Shown here: positions 1 to 9,940 of the stretch, piece after piece
Position numbering within the stretch: the stretch's first letter is position 1
Layout of the letters: each line of letters begins with the position of its first letter
DNA from: Spirochaetales bacterium
GTDB lineage: Bacteria; Spirochaetota; Spirochaetia; Treponematales; Treponemataceae
NCBI GenBank assembly: GCA_029098225.1
Contig: JAQXNX010000016.1
Span: 1-64,000 of the forward strand
Direction: 5' to 3'
Length of the DNA: 64,000 nucleotides
Program-made: the position numbers and the translations under genes
The notes under the pieces: generated by a model
The model's database searches: none
What the model was told of the DNA's origin: nothing
Seen by the model: only the letters and a program-made list of their open reading frames with translations

Positions 1-3000
1 CAGTCTGCTTAATTATGCGGTCAAACTTATCATATTCATACCAGATTTTCTTTCCTTCACTCTGAATGCTTTCTGTGCGGCCTCTGGAATCATAATTATA
101 ATATGTAGTCTTTCCATAGCGGTCTGTCATGTATCTTATGCTTCCGTCAGGATAGTATTCTGCTTTAACTGGAGTTCCATTCTGCTCTCCTGCTTTATTC
201 ATAAAGCCTTCTGTACTGTAGCCGTATTCATACCAGCCGCCGAAGGAGTTCTGTTCAGCTGTAAGCCGTCCGCCCCGGGTAAACTTGTTCTGACGGATTT
301 CTCCGTTTCCGTCTGTTGTCTTTACAAGCTTTCCATAGCCGTCATATTCAAACAGGCTTGAAGTTCCAAGGGCATCAGTTACCGTTAGGAGCTTTCTGTT
401 TTCGTTCTGGATTTTTATGTCATATTTCTGAACATAAACCTTATCGCCTGCAAGTAAAAGAAGCTGATTAATTTTTTCCTCAGTAATTTCTTCCTGTTCA
501 GTAAGTGAAGCTGTCTTAAACTGCTTTATTTCGGAAATCTGTCCGTTCTTATATTCATAGACTTTAATCCGGCTTTCATTTCCGTATGAAACTTCTGCCT
601 TAAGGTTTCCTTCTTTTGTATAAAGATAGCCTGAAACTGTTTTTTCAGTTTCGCCGTTTCCTGAATATACTTTAAGCGGCAGATGCCTTCTGTCATACTC
701 AATTCTCGTCTCGTGAACTGTTTCTGTAACCAGATCTTTCTGGATAATCTTTGTTATGTCCTTTCTTCCGTTTGTGACATAAACTGTTTCAAGGCCGTTG
801 TAGTCTTTACGGATTATTCTGTTTTCGCCTGTTTTATTTCCTTCTGCAGGAATATTTTCATAGCTGTATTCACTTATAGCTTTTCCTCCCCGGATTACTT
901 TTTTAATTCTGTTTCTTGAATCATACTCATATTCAGTTTTGATTCTCTCGCAGGTTTCACAGATTAAATTTCCATAAGCATCATATTCATATTCAGTATA
1001 AACTGTATTCTGGCCGGAAACAGTCCGGTTTATGACCTGGCCTTTAGGATTTACTTCCTGAAGATATACACTCTTACCTCCGTTTTTAAAGCCTGTAACA
1101 TTGCCGTTTTCATCACGAAGGATTTCCTGCTTTACTCCGTCCCGGTCTGTATAGGAAGTTACTGAACCAAATCTGTCATAAGTCCACTTCTCGCTGCTTC
1201 CGTCGCTGTATGAAGCAGATATTCTGTTTCCCCTCTCATCATATTCAAGTCTTGTTATATTTCCGTTTTCATTTACCTTTATGAGGCTGCCGGAATTGTC
1301 ATACTCATTCTGGATTATGCTTCCGTCCGCCCGGATTTCCTTTATTGTTCTGTGGTGCTCATCATAAAAGTAGCTTGTCCTGTTTCCGTCATGGTCAATG
1401 TAATCTGTGCGCCTGTCATTTCTGAAATATTCAAACCTTTCGCTGTGACCTTCTTCATTTGTTGTTTTAGTTGTAAGAACCTTTCCGTCCGAAGTCTGCT
1501 CTCCGTATTCAAACTTTACAGAACTTCCGTCGCATTTATTAAGCGATGTCATCCTTTCGTCTGAATCATAATCCATTGTAACGATATCGCCGTCCGTATC
1601 CTTTACGCAGACCAGCTTATTGCCGCTGTAAGTATAAACTGCGTTTTCTTCCGGCGAACGAACGTTCGTTATTTTTGTAATATAGTTTCCGCTGTATTCA
1701 AAGCTCAGCTTTTCACCGTCTGTAGTTTCTGCTTCAATTATTTTTTCATTTGAATTACGCTTTATTTTAATTTCATTTTTATTTCTGTCTGTAATGCTTA
1801 CGATTAATCCGTTTGAATCAAATTTCTTTATGGTTCCGTTAGTCTCATATAACTCATAACCGTCATCAGCTGAAACACATTTTATATAAGTCTTTTCATT
1901 TCCTTCTTTCCACTCTCCTTCTCCGGTCTGCTTCATCATATGAGGATAACCGTTTTCATCTGCAACAGTTATTGTATTTACTCCGGTCTCTTCATAATAA
2001 GACGGCGTTCCGGTAAACAAAACATAACGGTTTGCAGCATGATTTCTTTCTGAACGGATTACAACATTTTTATAATATGATTCAGCTTCAGCCTTTTTAT
2101 GTTCAAGTTCATTTTCATAACCATGTAAAGTTTCTAAATCTCTTTCCAGCGATTGCTTTACGCTTTCAAGAGCGCTTATAGTTCCAGCTGCACGTCCGCT
2201 TTCTCCAAGCTCTTCAAGTTCGTGTCCGATTTCTTCTGCTCGGCTGATAGCCGAATCTATTTGTGAAGTATCAGGACTTGTTATTCCGTATGACCTGAGG
2301 ATCAGGCTTTTTAGATTTTCTATGCTTTCTGCCAGATTCTGATTATATTCAAGCATTGCTTCATACAGCTGTCGTGCATTTTTTTCTACGCCAAGAATAA
2401 TTCTCTGATCAAGGTTAGTTGTCCAGCCGTATCCGAAGCCCGAAGTTATGCTTTCTGCCGAACTGTAATTTCTGGTAACCTTAAGTTCAATTGAAGAACC
2501 AAGAGTAAAATCAGTTTCGCTTTGTTCATAGCTTCCTTCTGTTGCCTTTACAGGATCACCCGGTACTGCTGAATCCTGGCTTTCTTTTTTGGAGGAATTT
2601 TTCTGCTCTTCTAATTTTTTTCTTTCTTCAATTGCCTTTTCTACTTTCTCCAGATCTTTTTTCTTTATTTTTAATTCTTCTTCTATGCTCCAGATTTCGT
2701 AACTTGCTTTCTGAGCTTTCAGTCTTTCAATTTCATTATTCATTTCCTGAATTTCATATTCTAACTTAAGCTTCTTTAATTCATCTTCACTTAATCCGGT
2801 ATTTCCATAACCACTTGAGCTGTTAGAATATCCCTGCTCACTCAGATTTCCCCCACCAGGATTTTCTCCATCTGCCGGCGGATTATTGTTTTCATTCTGA
2901 TCATTACCATAGGTCGGCGGTGTTCCATCACTATACGGATTATACTGCCCATCTACATTGTAGGCAAAAGCGCTTAATAATGAAGTACATGATATAAATG

Positions 3001-3037
3001 TAATTATAATAAAAATAAATCTTCCCCATTTTTTCAT
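1..3037 (-). CDS. RHS/YD-repeat protein, N-terminal part (partial)
   Basis: The frame is open from an ATG at 3037 to the window edge, about 1012 residues; the C-terminus lies outside. A strong AAGGAGA ribosome site sits at 3045-3051. It begins with a signal peptide (basic MKKWGR, hydrophobic core, AFA), then an Asn/Gly-rich stretch and a charged coiled coil. Next comes a DUF6531-like entry domain (DPVKATEGSY...SETDFTLGSS...RNYSS...GFGYGWTTNLD). A helical insert follows at roughly residues 210-320. The rest is dense YD repeats (EYDERGNR, YDRFGSVTSYTDRDG, EYEYDAYGNL, FEYDGYGKLVKTTD). In this family the repeats form a shell around a variable C-terminal toxin; whether this copy carries a toxin cannot be seen. 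Family call is firm, toxin role is inference. Confidence 0.85.
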   Translation of the reverse strand, partial: MKKWGRFIFIIITFISCTSLLSAFAYNVDGQYNPYSDGTPPTYGNDQNENNNPPADGENPGGGNLSEQGYSNSSSGYGNTGLSEDELKKLKLEYEIQEMNNEIERLKAQKASYEIWSIEEELKIKKKDLEKVEKAIEERKKLEEQKNSSKKESQDSAVPGDPVKATEGSYEQSETDFTLGSSIELKVTRNYSSAESITSGFGYGWTTNLDQRIILGVEKNARQLYEAMLEYNQNLAESIENLKSLILRSYGITSPDTSQIDSAISRAEEIGHELEELGESGRAAGTISALESVKQSLERDLETLHGYENELEHKKAEAESYYKNVVIRSERNHAANRYVLFTGTPSYYEETGVNTITVADENGYPHMMKQTGEGEWKEGNEKTYIKCVSADDGYELYETNGTIKKFDSNGLIVSITDRNKNEIKIKRNSNEKIIEAETTDGEKLSFEYSGNYITKITNVRSPEENAVYTYSGNKLVCVKDTDGDIVTMDYDSDERMTSLNKCDGSSVKFEYGEQTSDGKVLTTKTTNEEGHSERFEYFRNDRRTDYIDHDGNRTSYFYDEHHRTIKEIRADGSIIQNEYDNSGSLIKVNENGNITRLEYDERGNRISASYSDGSSEKWTYDRFGSVTSYTDRDGVKQEILRDENGNVTGFKNGGKSVYLQEVNPKGQVINRTVSGQNTVYTEYEYDAYGNLICETCERIKTEYEYDSRNRIKKVIRGGKAISEYSYENIPAEGNKTGENRIIRKDYNGLETVYVTNGRKDITKIIQKDLVTETVHETRIEYDRRHLPLKVYSGNGETEKTVSGYLYTKEGNLKAEVSYGNESRIKVYEYKNGQISEIKQFKTASLTEQEEITEEKINQLLLLAGDKVYVQKYDIKIQNENRKLLTVTDALGTSSLFEYDGYGKLVKTTDGNGEIRQNKFTRGGRLTAEQNSFGGWYEYGYSTEGFMNKAGEQNGTPVKAEYYPDGSIRYMTDRYGKTTYYNYDSRGRTESIQSEGKKIWYEYDKFDRIIKQT

Positions 3038-3119
3038 TTTTTCGTCTCCTTAGAAATTTTCTCTATATATAAAGACGCAAAAACTATTAAAAAAAGGAAG
3101 TTAAATTCCCAAAAAAAAT

Positions 3120-3163
3120 AAAAAAAACAGCCTGAATGCGTTTTTCTTCCTTGCATTCAGGCT
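3120..3163 (-). terminator. Rho-independent terminator of the DUF2259 gene
   Basis: A perfect 11-bp stem (AGCCTGAATGC at 3129-3139 with GCATTCAGGCT at 3153-3163) is followed, on the minus strand, by a long T-run (A-run on the plus strand before 3128). It lies just after the 3199-3906 gene and before the RHS gene, so the two are probably separate transcripts. Confidence 0.8.
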
Positions 3164-3198
3164 GGTCTACAGTTTTTTATTATTTTTAATTAGTTTTA

Positions 3199-3906
3199 TT
3201 AAAATGCTGCTGCTTCAACCATATATCTGATTGAAATTCCTGTATCATCTTCAAGCATTTTTTCAACAACAAAAATCAGATTTTTTTCTGACTTGTCACA
3301 GAAAATTCTTTCTATTTTATAATTATTTACACCCTTACGAACAATGTTTGGCGAGCCGATTTTTTTACTTGTAATGATATTTCCGTTTGCATCTCGTTTT
3401 TCAAGCATAATGTAAAAAGAAGATTTTACATTTTTTCCGCTGCCATTGATTGTTGGAATAAGCTGAATATGATAAGTATCCGGCTGTTCTATATCTTTTG
3501 AACCTCTGAAATCCTTGAATACAATTTCATCAGTACCTTTTTTATTTACATCATCCAGTATGTAAAGAATATGATCGGGATTAGCAACTTCAGTTTTAAG
3601 ATTTTTATAATAATCAAAACTTTTTACTTCCAGAGAATCATAAACTTCTTTTCCCTGTTTTCCACTTGTAACTGCTGTTGGTTTTATAGAAAAAAGTCCG
3701 GAATCAACATAATCATTGGCAGCAATATCTACCTGAAAAATTTCTGCCCACCCCTGGAATTTTTTATCGGTTACTCCATATTGTCCAAAGATGTAATATT
3801 TTCCATCTTCAGTAAAACCTTTATCAACAAAAGAAGCTACGTCACCGGCATGGAGGCTGCAGATTCCTAAAAAAATAAAAGCTCCAAACAATGCTGATTT
3901 TTTCAT
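3199..3906 (-). CDS. DUF2259-family predicted secreted protein
   Basis: A 235-residue protein with a clear signal peptide (MKKSALFGAFIFLGICSLHAG). The mature part opens with DVASFVDKGFTEDGKYYIFG followed by QYG...QGWAEIFQVDIAANDYV, which I recognise as the DUF2259 pattern found in spirochaetes and some other bacteria. The family's biochemical function is unknown. The ATG is preceded by GGGAGG about five bases upstream, which fixes the start. It is divergent from the 7-TM gene at 4024 and has its own terminator downstream. Likely periplasmic. Confidence 0.7.
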   Translation of the reverse strand: MKKSALFGAFIFLGICSLHAGDVASFVDKGFTEDGKYYIFGQYGVTDKKFQGWAEIFQVDIAANDYVDSGLFSIKPTAVTSGKQGKEVYDSLEVKSFDYYKNLKTEVANPDHILYILDDVNKKGTDEIVFKDFRGSKDIEQPDTYHIQLIPTINGSGKNVKSSFYIMLEKRDANGNIITSKKIGSPNIVRKGVNNYKIERIFCDKSEKNLIFVVEKMLEDDTGISIRYMVEAAAF

Positions 3907-3988
3907 TTTTTATACCTCCCATAAAAAACGACCAGCGGAATTTTCCGCAATATTCATATATTCTATTGTCGGAATTTTTTTATAACTC

Positions 3989-4017
3989 TTTACTATTATT
4001 TCTCTTAACGTTATCTT
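3989..4017 (+). promoter_or_regulatory. Promoter of the 7-TM gene, leaderless layout
   Basis: TTTACT at 3989-3994, a 17-base spacer, then TATCTT at 4012-4017. Only six bases separate it from the ATG at 4024, and no Shine-Dalgarno sequence is visible, so the mRNA probably starts at or next to the start codon. The -10 box is imperfect (4 of 6). Confidence 0.45.
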
Positions 4018-4023
4018 TAAACT

Positions 4024-4839
4024 ATGACAATTCGTGCCAGAAACAGAATTACTTTTGCATTTACAATTTTTTCTTTTGTTGTTTTTATAATTGAGCTTCT
4101 TTTGATTTTTTACGGTATTGTTTTTAAAAAGATTTCTTTTCCTCAGGTCGTAAATAATTCTACTTCTTCTAATATTCTTTTTTCGTATAATCCATATATT
4201 ATTATTGCAGCTATTCTTTTACAAAGCTTTTATGCTTTTTTTACAAGCATGCTTGTTTACAGAAATTTTCAGAAAACACAAACAACCGAAATTGTATTTT
4301 TCATGCTTTTTCTGCTTGCACTTCTGTGTGATTCTATAAGGATTCTAATTCCAATTTTTTACATTTCAGAAACCTATTCAAATTTTCTTATTGGTGTTGG
4401 GGACGTTTCTTTATTTGCAAGACTTTTAGCACCTCTTTCTTTATTTGGAATTGCGTTTATAAGTAAAGAAGAATATCGCCAGGATATAGAAAAAAATTCG
4501 CTGATTATTATTGTCACTTCTCTGTTTTTTGCTGAATTTATTCCTTTAAATACATCTGTAATTTTTGGGAATTTTGCAATTTCTTATGGATACATTAAGC
4601 TTGTACGTATTTTTGCAGTTATTATAAACACTCTTTCTTCCATTACGGTGTTAATTAATTCATTCAGAGAAGAGTTTAACCATTTTATGCCCCTTGGCTT
4701 TGGAATAATGGCCATAGGCTATGGACTTGTATTTACTGCTACTTCACCATTTGCATTAGCGGCAGCTTTTATTCTGCTTATCTGCGGAACTTATCTTTAT
4801 CTTGATAAACTTCACCGGCATTATTTATGGACAGACTGA
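4024..4839 (+). CDS. Polytopic membrane protein of unknown function
   Basis: 271 residues, almost entirely hydrophobic, with about seven membrane segments (roughly residues 9-33, 55-78, 88-112, 120-146, 155-178, 188-213, 220-265) and short charged loops. I do not recognise a family motif. Its seven-segment layout resembles the sensor part of 7TM signalling proteins, but there is no attached output domain, so that is only a comparison. It stands alone between a divergent DUF2259 gene and a convergent lipid-kinase-like gene. No ribosome site is seen before the ATG; a promoter sits six bases upstream. Confidence 0.6.
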   Translation: MTIRARNRITFAFTIFSFVVFIIELLLIFYGIVFKKISFPQVVNNSTSSNILFSYNPYIIIAAILLQSFYAFFTSMLVYRNFQKTQTTEIVFFMLFLLALLCDSIRILIPIFYISETYSNFLIGVGDVSLFARLLAPLSLFGIAFISKEEYRQDIEKNSLIIIVTSLFFAEFIPLNTSVIFGNFAISYGYIKLVRIFAVIINTLSSITVLINSFREEFNHFMPLGFGIMAIGYGLVFTATSPFALAAAFILLICGTYLYLDKLHRHYLWTD

Positions 4840-4847
4840 TTCTTTAA

Positions 4848-5465
4848 CTATAAATAAAGTGAAATTGAACTTATAACTACTGGAATCAAAATGTTGTCAA
4901 AATCAGCAAGCGGTAAAACCTCTATAAGCATTGTACAAAAAGCAAGTAGAAAAGAAATCGAAGTACTTTTACAAATAAAAAAGGTTGAACAGAAAACCGC
5001 AAAAAAGCACGCCAGACTTCCGGCAACTGTTTTTCCACGTGCACCAGGAACAGGAACTTTTCCAATCAGTTTTCCAATTAAGCTTGCAAAACCATCACCA
5101 AACGCAAGTGCAAAAATACCTAATGCCGCATTTTCCAGAGGGAAAAAAAGAGCTGCACAAAAAATTCCGCATACAAGAGTAACTGGTCCAAGAACAAATT
5201 TATTCTCGTCACGTTTTCGGGCTGCAGTTTCTGTAACTTTAGAAATTAAAGGAACCTGAATTCCTTTTAATCGTAATAATTCACTTAATGAATATAATAA
5301 AACGCCGGTAATCAAAAGAATAAGAGTTGGAATTCTATAATAATTTAACAAAAGAGGTGTAATACTTGAGCAGATATGTATCGATTTACGAAACAACTCC
5401 TTTTTGATGCTGTTTAAACGCTGGCGCTCGATAATACCATAAGATGCATTATTTGTACTCATCAT
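4848..5465 (-). CDS. CTP-dependent polyprenol/diacylglycerol kinase-like membrane protein
   Basis: 205 residues with several membrane helices. Conserved blocks match the SEC59/DGK1-type family (COG0170): ELFRKSIHICS near residue 24, ALAFGDGFASLIGKLIGK near residue 122, KTVAGSLACF, and EVLPLADFDNILIPV near the C-terminus. These proteins transfer phosphate from CTP to a lipid alcohol or sit close to phosphatidate cytidylyltransferases. The exact lipid substrate cannot be read from sequence. It starts 28 bases after the flcA stop on the same strand and is probably co-transcribed. Confidence 0.65.
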   Translation of the reverse strand: MMSTNNASYGIIERQRLNSIKKELFRKSIHICSSITPLLLNYYRIPTLILLITGVLLYSLSELLRLKGIQVPLISKVTETAARKRDENKFVLGPVTLVCGIFCAALFFPLENAALGIFALAFGDGFASLIGKLIGKVPVPGARGKTVAGSLACFFAVFCSTFFICKSTSISFLLAFCTMLIEVLPLADFDNILIPVVISSISLYL

Positions 5466-5493
5466 TTTTTAAACCTGCAATTTTATAATTTTG

Positions 5494-8400
5494 TTACAGC
5501 TTTTCGTTATCTGTCAAAGTTTTAGAAATATCAATATATATAGAAGGTTCAAAGTCTGGTATAGGATTTGTTATATATTTAATATTCTGCTCTGCAAGAT
5601 TACTTCCACCAAGTCTTGTCATAGTTTCCTGATTTCTTGTTAATGCATCCCAGGCACGTACTGACTGACTGAACTGAACAATTGCCTGTGCATTTAAAGA
5701 ACTGTTTCCAGTCCGCTTTGCCAGACGATAAAGTGTTACGCCATAATTATTTGCTGCATGCAAATATGTATTTACAATATCATAATCATTAATATTTGCC
5801 TGTGGGAATACAATTCCATTATCTGCAATCTGAATATTTAAATTATCAATAAGCTGATTGTAATAGCCCTGAGCAGCATAATCATCTTTTCTTAAAGAAA
5901 GTGTATTTGCCATAGCTAAAAGGAGATTTCGTTCTTTTACATTACCATCTCCGGCTTTCATAAATGAACCTAAAGCTTCAAGATAATTCTTATTCTTATA
6001 CTGAATATAACCAATTCTATAACGAATTGAAGGCGAATCATTTTCCAAAGCAACCGATTGTGTATAATTGCTTAAAGCCTGCTCCAGATCGCCCGAAATT
6101 GAATACTTTATGTTTCCCATATCTTCATAAAGCTTTCCAATTTCCGGAGTTCCTTCAAAGCCGGCATAATCTCGTTCGGTTGTATATAAAGAAATACCCT
6201 CTGCAAACTGTTCCTGAGCTTTTAAATAGTCGGTTGAAGAAACATAATATTCGCCCAAAAGTTTGTAAGCATCTATATATTTATACAAATCGCGTTTTTT
6301 AATAGATTCAACAGAATTAAATTTTTCTATTGAACGCTGCAAAGTATTTTCTATAAATTCATTTTCATTAGTCTTTACGTAATATTTTGAAAGATTATAA
6401 AGCGCAATTGGATTATCTGGATTTGTTTTTACAGCTCTGGTTAAAAGTCCGCGCAAGCCTTCAATTTCATAACGAAGATATTCCTGCGAAGGTGGAAGAG
6501 AACCATAATATTTTTCAAGAAGATAACCGCTAAGTTCTGTCCAGTCATCAGAAGAAAGCTGTTTTTCTTTTGTAAAGGTCTGCTGAACCTGAAGAACTTC
6601 CCTCAGATTATCTGAGCGGATAAAATATCTCATCATTCTGGAAAGATACAAATCATTTGGCTTATAAAGCTGAATTAATGTTGCATATTGTTCACGGGCA
6701 AGTTCAAGCTTTGAAGAATCTTTTTCTGTTCCCCATTCAAGGAATACATCACCCAATTTTAAAATGCCATCCGGATCATTTACGTGATAATCAAGAATTT
6801 CGCGGCGGACAATTTCTTCTGCTCTTTCGTAATTTGCAAGATCTTCCAGTTCCATATCTGCATATTCAAGACCAGCTATTTTATCATGCTTAAAATAAGT
6901 AAGAATTTTCTGATAAATTCCTGAAGCTCTCTGATACTGCTTGTGTTCCCTGTAACCGCGGGCATATTTAAAGAACCATTTCTTATTTATTCTATATGAA
7001 ACAGCTTTATTAAAACTCATTTCTGACTGAGGATATTCGTCTGCCTCTAAAAGTGTGTAGCCTTGTTTATAATATTTGTTTGCAACCAGAGGACGATAAA
7101 TACAGCTTCTTGTAAAATTGAAAAGTCCCCAGCCTACAATTAAAAGCAAAGCAGCGACCAGCATTCCCGGAATAATTTTATTTCTAAGCTGATAAGAAAG
7201 AGATTTTTTATATGCTTCATATTCTTCTGCAGTTCTGTGTTCAAAATCGCGGGGAACCGGAATGGAAATATCAAGCATTTTTTCCAGCATAGAAGCAATC
7301 TGTCGTGCAGGAGCTTTATGAAGGATTTTTTCTATAATTTCAAATTCTGCATCATCTGTAAATTCATCCTGAACAATAAGATCTTCAAATGCAAGACGAA
7401 CATTAAGAGGATATTCAGAAAGATTTTTTAAGAATTTTTTATACTGAGCATCAGAAAGAGTATTCGGTGGTAAATCTTCGCTTTCTTGTGCTTCCGAAAA
7501 ATCCGGTTCTGGCAGATTTTTATTTTTCTGATTTTTTGAACCTTTTGGAGCAATAACTTTTGGAGCTTTTTTCTCTTCTTTAATTGTATCTACATCAGAG
7601 AAGCCTGGAATTTCGAATTCACCTTCCATGGCGAAATCGTCGCTTCCTCCAAGTTCAAAATCAGGACTTCCGCCTAACTGAGAATCTGTATCTTTAATTC
7701 CAAAATCAAGACCTTCCATTTCGGAAGTATCAAAAACTTCGAGAGTTGCTGAATCATCTGTATTTTCTTCATCAGTTGCTTCAGATTCATTATCTGAAAT
7801 ATCATCTGCATAATCTGGAATTGAATCATCAGCAGAAAAATCCATTGAGCCAAAATCTGAATTTGAAGAATTGTCTGCATCAAAATCAAAAGAAGAATCT
7901 GCAGATTCTGACTCAGGAGCTGTTTCTGATTCAGGTTCTGTAGAAAAATCAGAATTCTCAGGAGATTCTCCAGGAATGTTATCAAGATCAAAAGACATTC
8001 CTGCAAGTAAATCGTCAGGAACACCTCCATCTTCTTCCTGTCCTTCAGATGGCTGAGTTCCTGTTCCAAAATCCTCTGAAACAGAATCAGAAACATTATC
8101 TTCTGTTGCTTCAATGCCGCTTCCAAAATCTTCTGCCACAGGTTCCATGGCAAAATCATCAGAAGCTTGAGGTTCTACGGCAAAATCATCAGCAGCCGGC
8201 TCTTCACCAGAATTTTCAGTTTCGGCTGGAGCTAAATCAGCATCGTCTAAATCTGGTAAATCAAAACTATCAAAACTTTCAAGCCCATTATCCGGCATTT
8301 CAAGAGAAGCCTCATCTGCAGGTGCAGGCTCTTCTAATGATTCTGGAACAGCTTCAGGAACTTCATCCAAAGCAGTTTCTGTACCATCTGTTGTACCTGC

Positions 8401-9747
8401 AATATCAACAGGTTCAGCTTCTGCATAGTCCTCAACCGGCGCTTCTAATTCTTCGCCCGGCAAAGAAGCATCTTTATTTTCTTCCTGATTATCTACATCT
8501 ATAAAGCCAGGGACTTCAAAAGAATCAAAACTAAAATCTACATTCTGTGCATTTTCAGCCGGTTTTGGTTCAGCTGTCTTATTGTCTTCAGAAGGAATTT
8601 CATTTAAATCTTCAAGAGGTTCAAGCTCAGCAGATAAATCTGAATCATCAGGTAAATCAAATGTTTCGGCTTCACCTGGCTCAGTTGAAGAAGCTGCAGC
8701 TGGTTCTGTAAAAGCTTCAGGTTCACTGAACTCTCCAGAGGCCGCATTTTCTCCGGAACCAGCAGTCTCATCAATATCACCGATATTTCCAGGCTCGCCA
8801 ATATCTCCTAAATCGCCCAAATCTCCAAGAGCATCCGAAGCATCAGACAAATCTGGAGTAGAAATATCATCTGGTAAACTAAAATCATCTGCCGCACCCA
8901 AATCTTCAACAGGTTCTGAAGAAGCAGGCTCTTCCGGAATATTAAAATCACCTGAATCGCCAGGCAAATCCAAATCGCCAAGCCCGTCTGAATCGCCAGC
9001 AGCATTTAAATCATTAGAATCAGGAAGTTCTTCGGGTTCATCAAGACTTTCAATATCCTCAACTGGCTCTGTATCTTTTGAAGTTTCACCAAGCAAATCA
9101 TCAAGGCTCAAACCATTTTCATTCGGATTTTTCTTTTCGTAAGTGGAAGGAATAGAATCGAAAGGCCTTGTATCTTCAATTCCAAAATCTTCTGGAGGTA
9201 AATCTTCAATTTCTTCGGGCTGTGGTTCAGGTTCTTCTTCAATCTGAGTTTCTTCCTCCGGCTCTTCTTCCTGTTCAGAACCTTCATCAAATCCACCTCC
9301 GGCAAGAAGAGCATCAAGTCCCATATCTGCAATAGATATTTCTTCCGGCTCTTCCTCAACAATTTCTTCTTCTTCCGGCTCAGGATTATCGAACATAGAA
9401 AGGTCTGGAATATCACCGGCAGAATCATCTGCCATAGGAGTTAAAAGCGATGATAAATCCGGGGCAGCAAAAGCTGGAGCTGCTTCTTCCTGAGAATCTG
9501 AAGTTTTAGTTGTATTTTGAACTATTCCTGTTAAATCAGAAAGGTCATCGTCTACCTGAGTGTCTGCAACAGCAGCCTCAATTTCTGGCATGCCAAGTAC
9601 AAAATCTTCGGAATCGTCTTTGTCTTCAACTTCTTTTGGAATGATTACATCAACCGGTTTTTCACCACGAGAAGCTCTGACTGTTACTTCATCACCAAGA
9701 GACAGTAAATCGCTTTTGAACTTTTTTAGCTGACTTAAACCTGGCAT
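5494..9747 (-). CDS. flcA: Periplasmic flagellar collar protein FlcA-like, acidic and TPR regions
   Basis: 1417 residues in three parts. Residues 1-50 are a conserved-looking opening (MPGLSQLKKFKSDLLSLGDE). Residues ~50-740 are an extremely acidic Glu/Asp/Ser/Pro low-complexity region with recurring phrases such as EIPGFSDVD and DDFAMEP. A folded segment follows (~745-855), one membrane helix at ~862-880 (MLVAALLLIVGWGLFNF), then TPR repeats to the end (YKQGYTLLEADEYPQSEMSF and several more). In Borrelia the TPR protein FlcA helps build the collar around the periplasmic flagellar motor. By topology the acidic half would be cytoplasmic and the TPR half periplasmic. The name rests on architecture and recalled N-terminus; another spirochaete TPR protein is possible. 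A TATAAT lies upstream near 9803. Confidence 0.6.
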   Translation of the reverse strand: MPGLSQLKKFKSDLLSLGDEVTVRASRGEKPVDVIIPKEVEDKDDSEDFVLGMPEIEAAVADTQVDDDLSDLTGIVQNTTKTSDSQEEAAPAFAAPDLSSLLTPMADDSAGDIPDLSMFDNPEPEEEEIVEEEPEEISIADMGLDALLAGGGFDEGSEQEEEPEEETQIEEEPEPQPEEIEDLPPEDFGIEDTRPFDSIPSTYEKKNPNENGLSLDDLLGETSKDTEPVEDIESLDEPEELPDSNDLNAAGDSDGLGDLDLPGDSGDFNIPEEPASSEPVEDLGAADDFSLPDDISTPDLSDASDALGDLGDLGDIGEPGNIGDIDETAGSGENAASGEFSEPEAFTEPAAASSTEPGEAETFDLPDDSDLSAELEPLEDLNEIPSEDNKTAEPKPAENAQNVDFSFDSFEVPGFIDVDNQEENKDASLPGEELEAPVEDYAEAEPVDIAGTTDGTETALDEVPEAVPESLEEPAPADEASLEMPDNGLESFDSFDLPDLDDADLAPAETENSGEEPAADDFAVEPQASDDFAMEPVAEDFGSGIEATEDNVSDSVSEDFGTGTQPSEGQEEDGGVPDDLLAGMSFDLDNIPGESPENSDFSTEPESETAPESESADSSFDFDADNSSNSDFGSMDFSADDSIPDYADDISDNESEATDEENTDDSATLEVFDTSEMEGLDFGIKDTDSQLGGSPDFELGGSDDFAMEGEFEIPGFSDVDTIKEEKKAPKVIAPKGSKNQKNKNLPEPDFSEAQESEDLPPNTLSDAQYKKFLKNLSEYPLNVRLAFEDLIVQDEFTDDAEFEIIEKILHKAPARQIASMLEKMLDISIPVPRDFEHRTAEEYEAYKKSLSYQLRNKIIPGMLVAALLLIVGWGLFNFTRSCIYRPLVANKYYKQGYTLLEADEYPQSEMSFNKAVSYRINKKWFFKYARGYREHKQYQRASGIYQKILTYFKHDKIAGLEYADMELEDLANYERAEEIVRREILDYHVNDPDGILKLGDVFLEWGTEKDSSKLELAREQYATLIQLYKPNDLYLSRMMRYFIRSDNLREVLQVQQTFTKEKQLSSDDWTELSGYLLEKYYGSLPPSQEYLRYEIEGLRGLLTRAVKTNPDNPIALYNLSKYYVKTNENEFIENTLQRSIEKFNSVESIKKRDLYKYIDAYKLLGEYYVSSTDYLKAQEQFAEGISLYTTERDYAGFEGTPEIGKLYEDMGNIKYSISGDLEQALSNYTQSVALENDSPSIRYRIGYIQYKNKNYLEALGSFMKAGDGNVKERNLLLAMANTLSLRKDDYAAQGYYNQLIDNLNIQIADNGIVFPQANINDYDIVNTYLHAANNYGVTLYRLAKRTGNSSLNAQAIVQFSQSVRAWDALTRNQETMTRLGGSNLAEQNIKYITNPIPDFEPSIYIDISKTLTDNEKL

Positions 9748-9940
9748 ACTACGCTATTTTCCCCACCACAGAACTAAAAATAGTCCCCTTTCTATAGTAT
9801 TATACTACTTTTACGGAAAAAAATCTTCTTTTCTTTATATAAAAATAGGAAAAAGTGGATAAAAGCACCTTAAAAAAAGCAATTTTTGAACAATTCAAAA
9901 TATCATTAAACATTAATTTTTGAATGACGATAATATTACT

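Noticed and set aside
8582..9142. 186-residue plus-strand frame rich in Ser/Gly opposite flcA
   Set aside because: It is the antisense shadow of the acidic Glu/Asp/Ser region; no ribosome site and composition mirrors the biased codons.
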